Assembly (NCBI GenBank): GCA_040221375.1
Contig: JAVKEP010000015.1
Location: 62,001-126,000 of the forward strand
From: SHAN690 sp040221375
GTDB taxonomy: Bacteria; Bacteroidota; Bacteroidia; Flavobacteriales_G; Salibacteraceae
Reading direction: 5' to 3'
Length of the DNA stretch: 64,000 bases
Shown: positions 36,566-44,627 of the stretch, piece by piece
How the letters are laid out: the number at the start of each line of letters is the position of its first letter
Position numbering within the stretch: position 1 is the stretch's first letter
Position numbers and translations under genes: made by a program
Notes under the pieces: generated by a model
What the model saw: the letters and a program-made list of their open reading frames with translations, nothing else
Databases searched by the model: none
Told to the model about the DNA's origin: nothing

Positions 36566-37969
36566 GTAGAGCATCGCTATGTTTTCCACGTGGCTGGTAT
36601 GAGGGAACATGTCTACCGCACGCGTTTTATGGACGTCATATTTTTCACCTAAGAGGGCTAAATCCCTTGCTTGTGTGGCTGGGTCGCAGCTCACGTAGAT
36701 GATTCTTTTCGGCATTGCATTCAGGATGCACTGCACCACGTCGGAATGCATTCCGGCCCTCGGCGGATCGGTGACGAGCACGTCCGGAATGCCGTGCACC
36801 GCTACAAAATCGTCGGTCAGGATGTCCCGCATGTCGCCGGCATAAAACGAACAGTTGTCTACGCCATTCAGCTCGGCATTTTTTTCTGCGTCTTCAATGG
36901 CTTCTTGCACATATTCGATGCCGATCACACGCTTCGCGCGGTTAGCCAGGTAGAGCGCAATGCTGCCGGTTCCGGTATACAAGTCATAGACCAGCTCATC
37001 ACCATCGAGGTTGGCCCACTCGTAGATCAATGCATACAATCGCTCAGCTTGATGACTATTGGTTTGAAAAAAGCTCTTCGGGCCGATGAGGTAATCCAAT
37101 GTACCACCATCGCCAGGGCGCGTGAAAGTTTCTTTGATGGTCGGTTCTCCATGAATCAATGTGGCCGGACAATCTCCAAAGGTGTCGTTGACCTTTTGGT
37201 TGATAATGGACCATAATGAAACGATTTGTGGAAATTGACGAATCAGCCGCTGGTAGAGTTCATCTACTTCCTGATTCTGCTCCTTCACGATCATTAATAC
37301 CATCCATTCGCCCTTTCTATTATTTCTGAATACCACATTACGCAAGGTTCCCACCTTATCACGTGGGTGGTAAAAGGATAAGTGGAGTTTTCGTGCCTCA
37401 TCGAACAAGAAATTCCGCATTTTATTGTGATCTGATGCCTGGAGATGACATTCTTCTACGTGCAAGACCCAATCGAATCTACCCGGAACGTGAAACCCGA
37501 TACCTTGATCCTTCTTTACTTCGTCGCCCTTGGCAAGATCTTCTGGGGTGAGCCACCGTTGTTGGACAAAAGTGAACTCCATCTTATTTCGATAGCCGAA
37601 CACCTTATCCGCGCCTAATATGGGCTCAGCATTCACATTGGCCAATCCTCCAATGCGCCGGAGTTGTTGCAATACGTTGCGCTCTTTGAACTCGATTTGC
37701 TTTTGATACGACAATTCTTGCCAGCTGCAGCCGCCACAAAAGGCTTGATGAATGCAAGGTGCTTCCACGCGATGAGGGGATGCTGTCTCAATGCGGACAA
37801 CATTTCCTTCTTTCATGCCTTTTTTATTCTTTCGGATTTGGACGCTCACCACATCCCCTGGGAGCGCTCCTTTCGTGAGGTATGCTTGCCCTTCCTTTTT
37901 ACCGATCACCTTTCCCTTGGCCCCGAGGTCTACGATCTCAACGCCCTCAACGATGCTTCCTTTTTTCAT
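36554..37969 (-). CDS. rlmD: 23S rRNA (uracil-5-)-methyltransferase RlmD
   Basis: RumA-type SAM-dependent enzyme, predicted to make m5U at position 1939 of 23S rRNA. 471 residues. An N-terminal TRAM RNA-binding domain is followed by iron-sulfur cysteines in PCIHQAFCGGCSW (Cys72, 78, 81). The SAM domain has VYDLYTGTGSIALYLA, and DPPRAGMH and the catalytic Cys of IYVSCDPATQARDL follow. It is the last gene of a coupled five-gene minus-strand run and overlaps the hemerythrin gene by 4 bp. The exact target uridine is inferred from the family; relatives also methylate other sites. Confidence 0.9.
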   Translation of the reverse strand: MKKGSIVEGVEIVDLGAKGKVIGKKEGQAYLTKGALPGDVVSVQIRKNKKGMKEGNVVRIETASPHRVEAPCIHQAFCGGCSWQELSYQKQIEFKERNVLQQLRRIGGLANVNAEPILGADKVFGYRNKMEFTFVQQRWLTPEDLAKGDEVKKDQGIGFHVPGRFDWVLHVEECHLQASDHNKMRNFLFDEARKLHLSFYHPRDKVGTLRNVVFRNNRKGEWMVLMIVKEQNQEVDELYQRLIRQFPQIVSLWSIINQKVNDTFGDCPATLIHGEPTIKETFTRPGDGGTLDYLIGPKSFFQTNSHQAERLYALIYEWANLDGDELVYDLYTGTGSIALYLANRAKRVIGIEYVQEAIEDAEKNAELNGVDNCSFYAGDMRDILTDDFVAVHGIPDVLVTDPPRAGMHSDVVQCILNAMPKRIIYVSCDPATQARDLALLGEKYDVHKTRAVDMFPHTSHVENIAMLYLRG

Positions 37970-38403
37970 TTGTCCATTGTTTGAATCCTAGCATAAAGCG
38001 CATCGAGCTCTCCTTTGGATAATCCATTCTGAATGAGCGGTAAGAACTCAGTTTCTTCTGTTTGAAGGTGTTGGGATAGCAGCGTTCCAATGGAATTGAG
38101 AAGACTCCTCTGATTGACTTCGCTTTCCAGTTTCTTAAAGAGAATCTCCACCTCCGCATGGTCATCATTGAGTAAGTAGATCAGCTGATCGAGTTCGGAA
38201 GTGCGTTGGGAGCAAAATGGAAAGAGCACATGTTCTTCCATTCGAAAATGTGGCAATAGCATCGTATGAAACTGTGCCGAAGCACGGCTCGAGAGCGCGA
38301 TGGAGTCTGCCAATTCCACATCCTGAAGTTCCGTCGCCAAGGAGTTGATCGCAACGTGTTCTCGGATCAAGTAGTCAATCAATGGATGTGACCCATCATT
38401 CAT
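37966..38403 (-). CDS. Hemerythrin-domain protein
   Basis: 145 residues with the HHE cation-binding pattern: LIDYLIREHVAIN, then FHTMLLPHFRMEEHVLFPF, LLNDDHAEVEILF, and LLSQHLQTEETEFLPLI. This supplies the His and Glu ligands for a di-iron site. Such proteins bind oxygen or nitric oxide, or take part in iron-sulfur repair (RIC/YtfE-like), but the short single domain does not decide between these. Start and stop overlap its neighbours by 4 bp each (ATGA), so it is translated with the HEAT-like gene and rlmD. Confidence 0.88.
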   Translation of the reverse strand: MNDGSHPLIDYLIREHVAINSLATELQDVELADSIALSSRASAQFHTMLLPHFRMEEHVLFPFCSQRTSELDQLIYLLNDDHAEVEILFKKLESEVNQRSLLNSIGTLLSQHLQTEETEFLPLIQNGLSKGELDALYARIQTMDK

Positions 38404-38933
38404 TGCTCACCTAACAATTTGTCGAGAAGGAGCTGACGCAGGCTGATCAATAATTCTTGTTTCTCACCTTTGTCCGCTACCACTTCATCCATTCTTGAAA
38501 TGGCGTCGGTCAATAACATGTCGTTGTCAAATTCTGAATTTTCGATGACCGTAACTACTTCTACTGCGGTCATGAAGTCTCCATTGATGGCTGTTTCGAT
38601 GAGAATATCGAGCTCGTTTGAAGCGTCGAGACCGGATTGCCAGATGCTGTTGAGTACTTCTTTATGAAGTTCTGAACGATTCGCGTCGCGAAGAATATCA
38701 ATCATAGGAACAATGCATGCGGAGTCCTTCAGATTGTGCAGCGTCTTTTCTAATAGTATGCGCACATCCTTGGTTTGATGTTCCGCAAGCAAGTTAAATA
38801 AGGCGTCCATCATCTCAGGGCTGCCTTCGTGCGGAACCATTTTAAGCGCTCCGACGACGCGCCGATCGTTCTTGGATGTCAATTCCGCTATCATCTCCTC
38901 GATCCTCTTTTTTCTGTCTTTTTCTTCCATCAT
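38400..38933 (-). CDS. HEAT-repeat-like hypothetical protein
   Basis: 177 residues from the ATG at 38933, which overlaps the preceding stop by 4 bp; an ATG 21 bp upstream also exists. After a charged helix (EEKDRKKRIEEMIAELTSK), pairs of amphipathic helices such as RVVGALKMVPHEGSPEMMDAL, VRILLEKTLHNLKDSACI and LHKEVLNSIWQSG give a HEAT/armadillo-like array, usually a protein-binding scaffold. There is no signal peptide, so it is cytoplasmic. The partner is unknown; tight linkage suggests the hemerythrin or RlmD. Confidence 0.7.
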   Translation of the reverse strand: MMEEKDRKKRIEEMIAELTSKNDRRVVGALKMVPHEGSPEMMDALFNLLAEHQTKDVRILLEKTLHNLKDSACIVPMIDILRDANRSELHKEVLNSIWQSGLDASNELDILIETAINGDFMTAVEVVTVIENSEFDNDMLLTDAISRMDEVVADKGEKQELLISLRQLLLDKLLGEQ

Positions 38934-39214
38934 CTTATTTTCTCTACGCTCCAAGCTTCAGGACGGGCGTTAAATAACACCTTGGTCTTGGCCCACGTTT
39001 CTTTGAATAGGCTTGAGTTTCTGTATGATTCTAGTGCTTGAGGATTGTCCCATACGCTAAGCGTCATGAGGACCCTAGCGTCATTGATGTCTTGTACCAA
39101 ATCGACCTTGGCGCATCCGGGAAAGGCCTCAATTTTTGGCTTTGACGCCTCGAAGATGGCGATGAACTCGTCCAACAACTCTTCTTTGAATGTCATTTTT
39201 ACTACGCGCTGCAT
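38930..39214 (-). CDS. ABM-family (antibiotic biosynthesis monooxygenase-like) small protein
   Basis: 94 residues forming a dimeric alpha/beta barrel of the ABM fold: VVKMTFKEELLDEFIAIFEASK, IEAFPGCAKVDLVQDIND and MTLSVWDNPQALESYRNSSLFKETW. Relatives include YgiN-type quinol monooxygenases and haem-degrading enzymes, but no residue fixes the substrate. It starts 1 bp after the stop of the SAM hydroxide adenosyltransferase gene and ends overlapping the HEAT-like gene. Confidence 0.82.
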   Translation of the reverse strand: MQRVVKMTFKEELLDEFIAIFEASKPKIEAFPGCAKVDLVQDINDARVLMTLSVWDNPQALESYRNSSLFKETWAKTKVLFNARPEAWSVEKIR

Positions 39215-39215
39215 A

Positions 39216-39992
39216 CTAGAACGTCATGATTACTGATTCACCAGCGTGCAAGCCGAGTAGGTCTGCAGCATGGCCCTGATTGATTGCGATTTCAAGGTGG
39301 CCTGAGCTATTGATGAGAGCCAATCGCTCTCCCATGGCAACGTCAGAATAACGCAGTTTGATATCGGTCATCTCGTAGCCCTTCTGAACAAAACCAATTA
39401 AAAACTCCCGTCCCTTGCCTACTTCCTTAATGAGCCTTGCATCAATATTAGAAATGGCATTGCCGTAGTCATCCACGTAAATCACCGCGCCTTTGATGTA
39501 GTCGCTTCCTGTAGTAGGCTTGAGAAGTACGCGTTCATTGAATGTTTCGACCCGTCTGCCAATTACCTCTAATGTGCCCCCATTCAGAAGGTGAACGGCC
39601 GCAGGAGCATACAGGTCTCGCATAGGAAAGATCCGAATATCTGTGTCGAGGTTCATTTGAAGCTCGACAACCAAATCGGGATGCTGCTCGGCAATCAAGC
39701 TCAACAAACCCGTATCAGCCGTAAGGATGTATTGGTCTCGATATCGAATGCCCAAGTGAACGATGTCGTCGATGGATTGGGTTCCAACTCCGACGATGTG
39801 AATGGTGTCTTTTGGAAATTCACCCAACATTGTTTTCAACACAAACGCAGCTTCTGCGATGTTAAACTTATGAATGGAGTGATTGATGTCAATAATCTGA
39901 GCATCAGGCTTATGCGATAGAATTTTAGCCTTAACCATTGCGAGATAATGGTCTTGGTATCCTAGATCTGATGTCAGCGTTATGATGGGCAT
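39216..39992 (-). CDS. SAM hydroxide adenosyltransferase (DUF62 family)
   Basis: 258 residues. N terminus ITLTSDLGYQDHYLAMVKAKIL, then IIDINHSIHKFNIAEAAFVLK and GVGTQSIDDIVHL, and a C-terminal domain with YVDDYGNAISNID. This is the DUF62 family, which includes SAM chlorinase and fluorinase. Most bacterial members instead hydrolyse SAM to adenosine and methionine. The halogenase-specific features cannot be judged here, so hydrolysis is the likely reaction. It heads the coupled run that ends with rlmD and is divergent from phoH. Confidence 0.88.
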   Translation of the reverse strand: MPIITLTSDLGYQDHYLAMVKAKILSHKPDAQIIDINHSIHKFNIAEAAFVLKTMLGEFPKDTIHIVGVGTQSIDDIVHLGIRYRDQYILTADTGLLSLIAEQHPDLVVELQMNLDTDIRIFPMRDLYAPAAVHLLNGGTLEVIGRRVETFNERVLLKPTTGSDYIKGAVIYVDDYGNAISNIDARLIKEVGKGREFLIGFVQKGYEMTDIKLRYSDVAMGERLALINSSGHLEIAINQGHAADLLGLHAGESVIMTF

Positions 39993-40029
39993 AAAATCAC
40001 CTTAGTTTCCCGCTCAGAAATTTCTTTCT

Positions 40030-41052
40030 TTGCGTAGCGCGAAAGTAGAAAATCCTGCGTGGCACAACCTGATTAATGACAACTGCTTGCACGAACTGAT
40101 CATACAATTTGAAGACATCCACCCAGTGGATATTCTTGGAGTAAACAATGCGAATCTGCAGGTTTTACGAAAACATTTTTCAGCCCTAAAACTGATCGCG
40201 AGAGGAGATCAGGTCAAAGTATTGGGCCCGGAGAAAGAGCTAGAAAAGTTCGAAGTAAAATGGAAAGAGTTGATCCATTTCCTCAACCAATACAACCGAC
40301 TCGACGATTCAGATGTGAAGAACCTCTTGGGATCATCGAATCCTGAAATCAAGGCCGATGATTCCGTATTGCTTTATGGCAACAATGGCAAAGTGATCAA
40401 GGCCCGAACTCCGAACCAGCTAAAAATGGTTGAGTTGATGGACGACAACGACATGCTGTTTGCCGTAGGGCCCGCCGGTACAGTCAAAACGTACACAGCG
40501 GTTGCACTAGCCGTGAAGGCCTTGAAGGATAAAGAAGTGCAGCGCATTGTTCTCACTCGTCCTGCTGTAGAAGCTGGGGAGAGCCTTGGTTTTCTTCCCG
40601 GCGACTTAAAGGAGAAATTAGATCCGTATTTGCGGCCGTTGTACGATGCTCTTTTTGATATGGTCCCACATGACAAGCTGAGCAAACTGTTGGAGCGTGG
40701 AGTGATAGAGATAGCCCCATTGGCATTTATGCGTGGAAGAACCTTGGCTAATTCGTTTGTAATCCTGGACGAGGCACAAAATACCAGTGCGAATCAAATG
40801 CGTATGTTCCTTACCCGGATGGGAAAGGGCTCTAAGTTTATCGTGACCGGCGATGCGAGCCAAATTGATCTCCCAAAACACATCAACAGCGGTTTACTCC
40901 ATTCGATGGCGATTTTGAAGGGCGTCAAAGGGGTGGCCCAAATCACACTGGACAAACGAGATGTAGTTCGACATAAACTGGTTGAAAGCATTATTGAGAA
41001 GTATGAAATTGCCGATTCAAAAGCGGCGTCATTGAAAACGAAGAAACCTTGA
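40030..41052 (+). CDS. PhoH-family ATPase with altered Walker A motif
   Basis: 340 residues from a TTG at 40030; a TTG at 40087, giving a start at LHELIIQFED, fits relatives better. The protein is otherwise an ordinary PhoH/YbeZ: QLKMVELMDDNDMLFAVGPAG, LTRPAVEAGESLGFLPGDLKEKLDPY, and Walker B FVILDEAQNTS. The Walker A reads GPAGTVKT: residue 152 is Val (GTC at 40483-40485) where the family has Gly (GTGKT). This Gly is needed for the P-loop turn, so nucleotide binding may be lost, or the base may be an error. PhoH proteins act in RNA metabolism. It overlaps the possible purC TTG start. Confidence 0.88.
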   Translation: MRSAKVENPAWHNLINDNCLHELIIQFEDIHPVDILGVNNANLQVLRKHFSALKLIARGDQVKVLGPEKELEKFEVKWKELIHFLNQYNRLDDSDVKNLLGSSNPEIKADDSVLLYGNNGKVIKARTPNQLKMVELMDDNDMLFAVGPAGTVKTYTAVALAVKALKDKEVQRIVLTRPAVEAGESLGFLPGDLKEKLDPYLRPLYDALFDMVPHDKLSKLLERGVIEIAPLAFMRGRTLANSFVILDEAQNTSANQMRMFLTRMGKGSKFIVTGDASQIDLPKHINSGLLHSMAILKGVKGVAQITLDKRDVVRHKLVESIIEKYEIADSKAASLKTKKP

Positions 41053-41063
41053 AAGAGTCCGCT

Positions 41064-42020
41064 ATGGTAGAGGCATTGAAAGAAACCAACTATCACTTTC
41101 CCAAACAGAAGAAGATGTATCGGGGTAAAGTACGCGACGTATACCACATTGGAGATGAATACTTGGTGATGGTTGCGAGCGACCGCATTTCCGCGTTCGA
41201 CCATGTCTTGCCAAAGGGAATTCCCTTCAAAGGCCAAGTGTTGAACCAATTGGCGGCCCGCTTCCTTGATGCGACGCGTGACATTGTACCCAATTGGATG
41301 ATTGCCGTACCGGATCCGAACGTTACGGTGGGACTAAAATGTGATCCCATCAAAGTTGAAATGGTGATTCGTGGATACCTGAGCGGACATGCATGGCGTG
41401 AGTACAGTGCAGGGAAGCGTTTGATTTGTGGGGTAGTGATGCCCGAGGGTATGAAGGAAAGTGATCGTTTTCCTGAGCCGATCATCACCCCAGCGACCAA
41501 AGCCGATGAAGGACACGATGAAGATATTTCTAAAGAAGAAATCATCCGACAAGGAATTGTGGCTGAGCCGTTGTATTCGAAGTTAGAGTCGTATACGCGG
41601 GCATTGTTTCAACGAGGAACGGAGATCGCGGCCTATCAAGGATTGATTCTGGTGGACACGAAATACGAGTTCGGAATCGCGCCGGATGGCACGGTCACAT
41701 TGATAGATGAGATCCACACGCCTGATTCATCTAGGTACTTCTATGCTGAGGGCTATGAAGCGAGGCAGGAGAGAGGGGAAGCGCAAAAACAACTCAGCAA
41801 AGAGTTCGTGCGTCAATGGCTCATTTCGAATGGGTTTCAAGGCTTGGACGGACAAACCATGCCTGGTATGCCCGACGATTTTGTTGAAACTGTTAGCGAG
41901 CGGTACATTGAATTGTTCGAGAAGATTACGGGCGAACGATTTATCAAAGCAGATACGGCTCGCATCCATTCCCGGGTAGAAGCCAATATCGCGTCTTGGC
42001 TACAAGACAATCTGGCATAA
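41064..42020 (+). CDS. purC: Phosphoribosylaminoimidazole-succinocarboxamide synthase
   Basis: SAICAR synthase, step 7-8 of purine synthesis, joining CAIR and aspartate with ATP. 318 residues from the ATG at 41064; a TTG at 41049 is less likely. Typical features are KMYRGKVRDVYHIGDEYLVMVASDRISAFD, then GLKCDPIKVEMVIRGYLSGHAWREY, and LVDTKYEFG with LIDEIHTPDSSRYF. The eukaryote-like longer form is common in Bacteroidota. It lies 11 bp after phoH and converges on the next gene, with 4 bp between stops. Confidence 0.96.
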   Translation: MVEALKETNYHFPKQKKMYRGKVRDVYHIGDEYLVMVASDRISAFDHVLPKGIPFKGQVLNQLAARFLDATRDIVPNWMIAVPDPNVTVGLKCDPIKVEMVIRGYLSGHAWREYSAGKRLICGVVMPEGMKESDRFPEPIITPATKADEGHDEDISKEEIIRQGIVAEPLYSKLESYTRALFQRGTEIAAYQGLILVDTKYEFGIAPDGTVTLIDEIHTPDSSRYFYAEGYEARQERGEAQKQLSKEFVRQWLISNGFQGLDGQTMPGMPDDFVETVSERYIELFEKITGERFIKADTARIHSRVEANIASWLQDNLA

Positions 42021-42024
42021 CGAA

Positions 42025-42525
42025 TTATTTGTCCGATAAACGAATTTCGTCGAAGTATGTCTTGGTGTAATCCTTGTCAAAATTGAAGGCCTGTTTCTTC
42101 GTGTCAAAGGCGATCAACGCCGACGGATATTCGGCCAAAGCAGGGTCGTATTTTTCGATGTCCTTAGCAGTTAAGCCGACGTCAAATTGGAACTTTTCAA
42201 AGCCTTCAAAGTCAACAGGAACCTTTGTACTGATTGAGATGCGTTTGGTGTAGTACCCCTGTTTGTTGATCTGGATCGTGTAAACCATATTGCTGAAAAG
42301 GGTAAACTTGAACTTACCGTTCTTCTTGGTCTCAAAGGCGTCCACCACGCGGTTGCCTTCAAACAGCTCTACCAAGGCATCTTCGACTCCATCATCGTCC
42401 ACACTGATCACGCCGCTGATCTCGAGCACTTCAAAGGATTCTACTGCCGTTGTGTCTTGTCCAAACGTTGGTACGCTCATTGACAATACAACCGAAACGA
42501 GCAAAAGGGAAATTCTGAAATTCAT
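42025..42525 (-). CDS. Secreted CarboxypepD_reg-like protein
   Basis: 166 residues with a signal peptide (MNFRISLLLVSVVLSMSVPTFGQ). After it comes one beta-sandwich of the carboxypeptidase regulatory type: EISGVISVDDDGVEDALVELFEGNRVVDAFETKKNGKFKF and YTIQINKQGYYTKRISIST. Such domains occur at the front of TonB-dependent receptors and in many small Bacteroidota envelope proteins. Here it stands alone, so the function is unknown. It faces purC and is divergent from the rhomboid gene. Confidence 0.8.
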   Translation of the reverse strand: MNFRISLLLVSVVLSMSVPTFGQDTTAVESFEVLEISGVISVDDDGVEDALVELFEGNRVVDAFETKKNGKFKFTLFSNMVYTIQINKQGYYTKRISISTKVPVDFEGFEKFQFDVGLTAKDIEKYDPALAEYPSALIAFDTKKQAFNFDKDYTKTYFDEIRLSDK

Positions 42526-42628
42526 AGGTTGACGGATTGTGCTTAGATTGCTCTAATTTCAGGAAAAAATCAATAAGAACTTAAAATACAGTCTATTCAA
42601 TACGATTCTTATCGTCGGATCACTGTGG

Positions 42629-43273
42629 TTGATCTTTGGATTGGACGCTTTGCTCGACTATGATTTGAGGGACTTAGGACTGGCACCTAGGTCAATGGAG
42701 GGTCTCATCGGAATCCTTACCTACCCGCTGTTACACGCAGATTGGAAGCACATTACGGACAATAGCATCACGGCATTTGTACTGCTCCTAGGGCTCTTCA
42801 GTTTTTATGGAAAATTAGCTCGTCCCGTTATTCTTTGGAGTTGGGTGATGAGCGGAGTTTGGATGTGGATTGCTGCACGCAGCGGAAATCACATTGGCTT
42901 CAGCGGGGTTATTTACGCCTTGGCAGCCTTCATATTTTTCTCCGGCGTCTTCAGAAAGCATTTTCGATTGATGTCCCTTTCCCTGGTGGTGGTCTTTTTG
43001 TACGGATCCATGATTTGGGGCGTGCTGCCCATCAAACCAGGAATTTCTTGGGAAGGCCACTTGTTCGGAGCTCTCGCAGGGATCATATTGGCATTCTACT
43101 ATCGGGGTGAAGGCCCTGAGAAACCAAAGTACAGCTGGGAAATCGAAGAAGAAGAGGGGGATGCATGGGAAGAAGAGATTGATTTCGAGGAATTGTACGA
43201 CGGCGCCTCGGAGGAAAGAAGACCTTATCGAATCCGCTATTCCTATCGGCCAAAAGAGGAAGATTCCTTGTGA
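42629..43273 (+). CDS. Rhomboid-family intramembrane serine protease
   Basis: 214 residues from a TTG at 42629. The catalytic pair is Ser92 in GFSGVIYALAA and His144 in WEGHLFGALAG, within membrane helices; HADWKHITDNS is also typical. The reading frame stays open upstream to 42557 and encodes NKNLKYSLFNTILIVGSLW, which looks like the missing first helix. That stretch has no ATG, GTG or TTG. It does have ATC at 42569-42571, 5 bp after AGGA, exactly where a start would be expected. So either an ATC start or a lost ATG is likely, and the true protein is probably about 234 residues. Confidence 0.85.
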   Translation: MIFGLDALLDYDLRDLGLAPRSMEGLIGILTYPLLHADWKHITDNSITAFVLLLGLFSFYGKLARPVILWSWVMSGVWMWIAARSGNHIGFSGVIYALAAFIFFSGVFRKHFRLMSLSLVVVFLYGSMIWGVLPIKPGISWEGHLFGALAGIILAFYYRGEGPEKPKYSWEIEEEEGDAWEEEIDFEELYDGASEERRPYRIRYSYRPKEEDSL

Positions 43274-43336
43274 TATCCCAAAATTCCGGTGGCCAAGTAG
43301 CGCATACGGGTGGCTAAGGCATCACGCTTGCCGAGG

Positions 43337-44599
43337 TCAACGTACGCCGCTGAGTCGATTGAATTTTTTCTCAACCGTTCCGTCCTCGTAGAAATAGATA
43401 AGTAGCCCCGCTGCTCCTTCGTGGGAAACGCGCCCGAGCGCATCGTAAATCACCTCAACTTTGGAAGCAATGCCAGGCGAAACGGTTGGAATGGCCAAAG
43501 GTGCACAAGCATGGCATGCAGACCAACACACAGTCTCGAGTGAAATCGGGTCAGAACCAATGGGAATCAGCACTCCATAGTTCAACCATTCATCGCAAGG
43601 ATTGTAGTCGCACGAGCTTTGAAACGGAGCTCCACCGTTCTCTTCCCAAGTGTTTTTGGTAAACAAGTATTCGTGTTCGCCAGGTTCAATCATGACGGTC
43701 GAAGTCCAACTACTTCCTTGTTGGCTCATCGGCGTGCACGTGCCGCACCAGTTATTGAAAGAGCCGTTCAAGTAAATCACATCGTTTGCCTCGAGGGGTG
43801 ATTCACGCATATCTACTGAAAAAGTAACGGGCACGGGCGGGTGATCTTGTGGCGCCTCGATATGTAGCGTCAACGAACCGTTATCCACGCGCACAGAGGT
43901 GCTTTCAAAAGAGCAAAAATTTCCGGTGAATCCACCAAATTGTTCGATGCTCCACCGCCCCGTGTCAATCGTGTCAAACGTATCCTCCCATTTCAAGCTA
44001 AACGCATTGTTCGTTCCAGTTGTGCCCACCCCAGGGGTGTACGAAAAACAGCGGACGTAAGTGTACTCAGTCGAAACGGGAATGCTCGTTGTGTCCCACG
44101 GCCCGGCCCAAGCCTCATTGTCCACAGCCCACAGGTTCATCATGATCCGCATGGGATACATCAGTTGGTCTACACCGTCATGGTCTTGGGTGGTCACCAA
44201 TTCACCGTCAACAAACCAACGGACCGTATCTGGCTCCCATTCGATGGCGTAGTGATGAATGCTGTCGTGCGGATTGAACGCGGGTGAATACGTGTCTGTA
44301 ATGTAAAACGGGCCAGGATAGTGCGTGGTGAACAGCAGGTTTTCACTGTTTCCAGTCATTTCGATGTCGATTTCGTTGTTTTCGGCGGGCCAGTTGCAAC
44401 CCAAATCCAAATTGTACAAGAAAAAGGATGAAATCACGCCGCTCACTTCAGCAGAGCGCATGCCCACTTCGAAGCGGCCATAGAGGTAGGCTTCTTGCGA
44501 ATAAATTTGTCCTCCAATGCAATCTTGAGCTGCTGCATCCAAAGGAATACAAAGGATAGCGCTCAAGCAGCACAGGCTAACTTGAAATTTCCAAAACAC
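43337..44599 (-). CDS. Glycoside hydrolase family 16 protein with carbohydrate-binding-like module
   Basis: 420 residues, secreted (signal peptide ends near DAAAQ). The GH16 domain covers ~25-190 with the catalytic ExDxE motif NEIDIEMTG (Glu76, Asp78, Glu80), and YAIEWEPDTVRWFVDGELV. It should cleave beta-1,3/1,4-glucans or related algal polysaccharides. A second module (~255-350: VPVTFSVDMRES, DVIYLNGSFNNWCGTC) resembles a starch- or glycan-binding CBM fold. The C terminus (VEVIYDALGRVSHEGAAGLLIYFYEDG) resembles a short or degenerate type IX sorting region without PNPxxG. It lies directly downstream of dnaN. Confidence 0.87.
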   Translation of the reverse strand: MFWKFQVSLCCLSAILCIPLDAAAQDCIGGQIYSQEAYLYGRFEVGMRSAEVSGVISSFFLYNLDLGCNWPAENNEIDIEMTGNSENLLFTTHYPGPFYITDTYSPAFNPHDSIHHYAIEWEPDTVRWFVDGELVTTQDHDGVDQLMYPMRIMMNLWAVDNEAWAGPWDTTSIPVSTEYTYVRCFSYTPGVGTTGTNNAFSLKWEDTFDTIDTGRWSIEQFGGFTGNFCSFESTSVRVDNGSLTLHIEAPQDHPPVPVTFSVDMRESPLEANDVIYLNGSFNNWCGTCTPMSQQGSSWTSTVMIEPGEHEYLFTKNTWEENGGAPFQSSCDYNPCDEWLNYGVLIPIGSDPISLETVCWSACHACAPLAIPTVSPGIASKVEVIYDALGRVSHEGAAGLLIYFYEDGTVEKKFNRLSGVR

Positions 44600-44627
44600 G
44601 AATTGAAAGGTACGAAAAGCGAAGCAT

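Noticed and set aside
39216..39992. DUF62 enzyme as a halogenase making a natural product
   Set aside because: No halogenation or secondary-metabolite genes surround it, and most relatives are SAM hydrolases.
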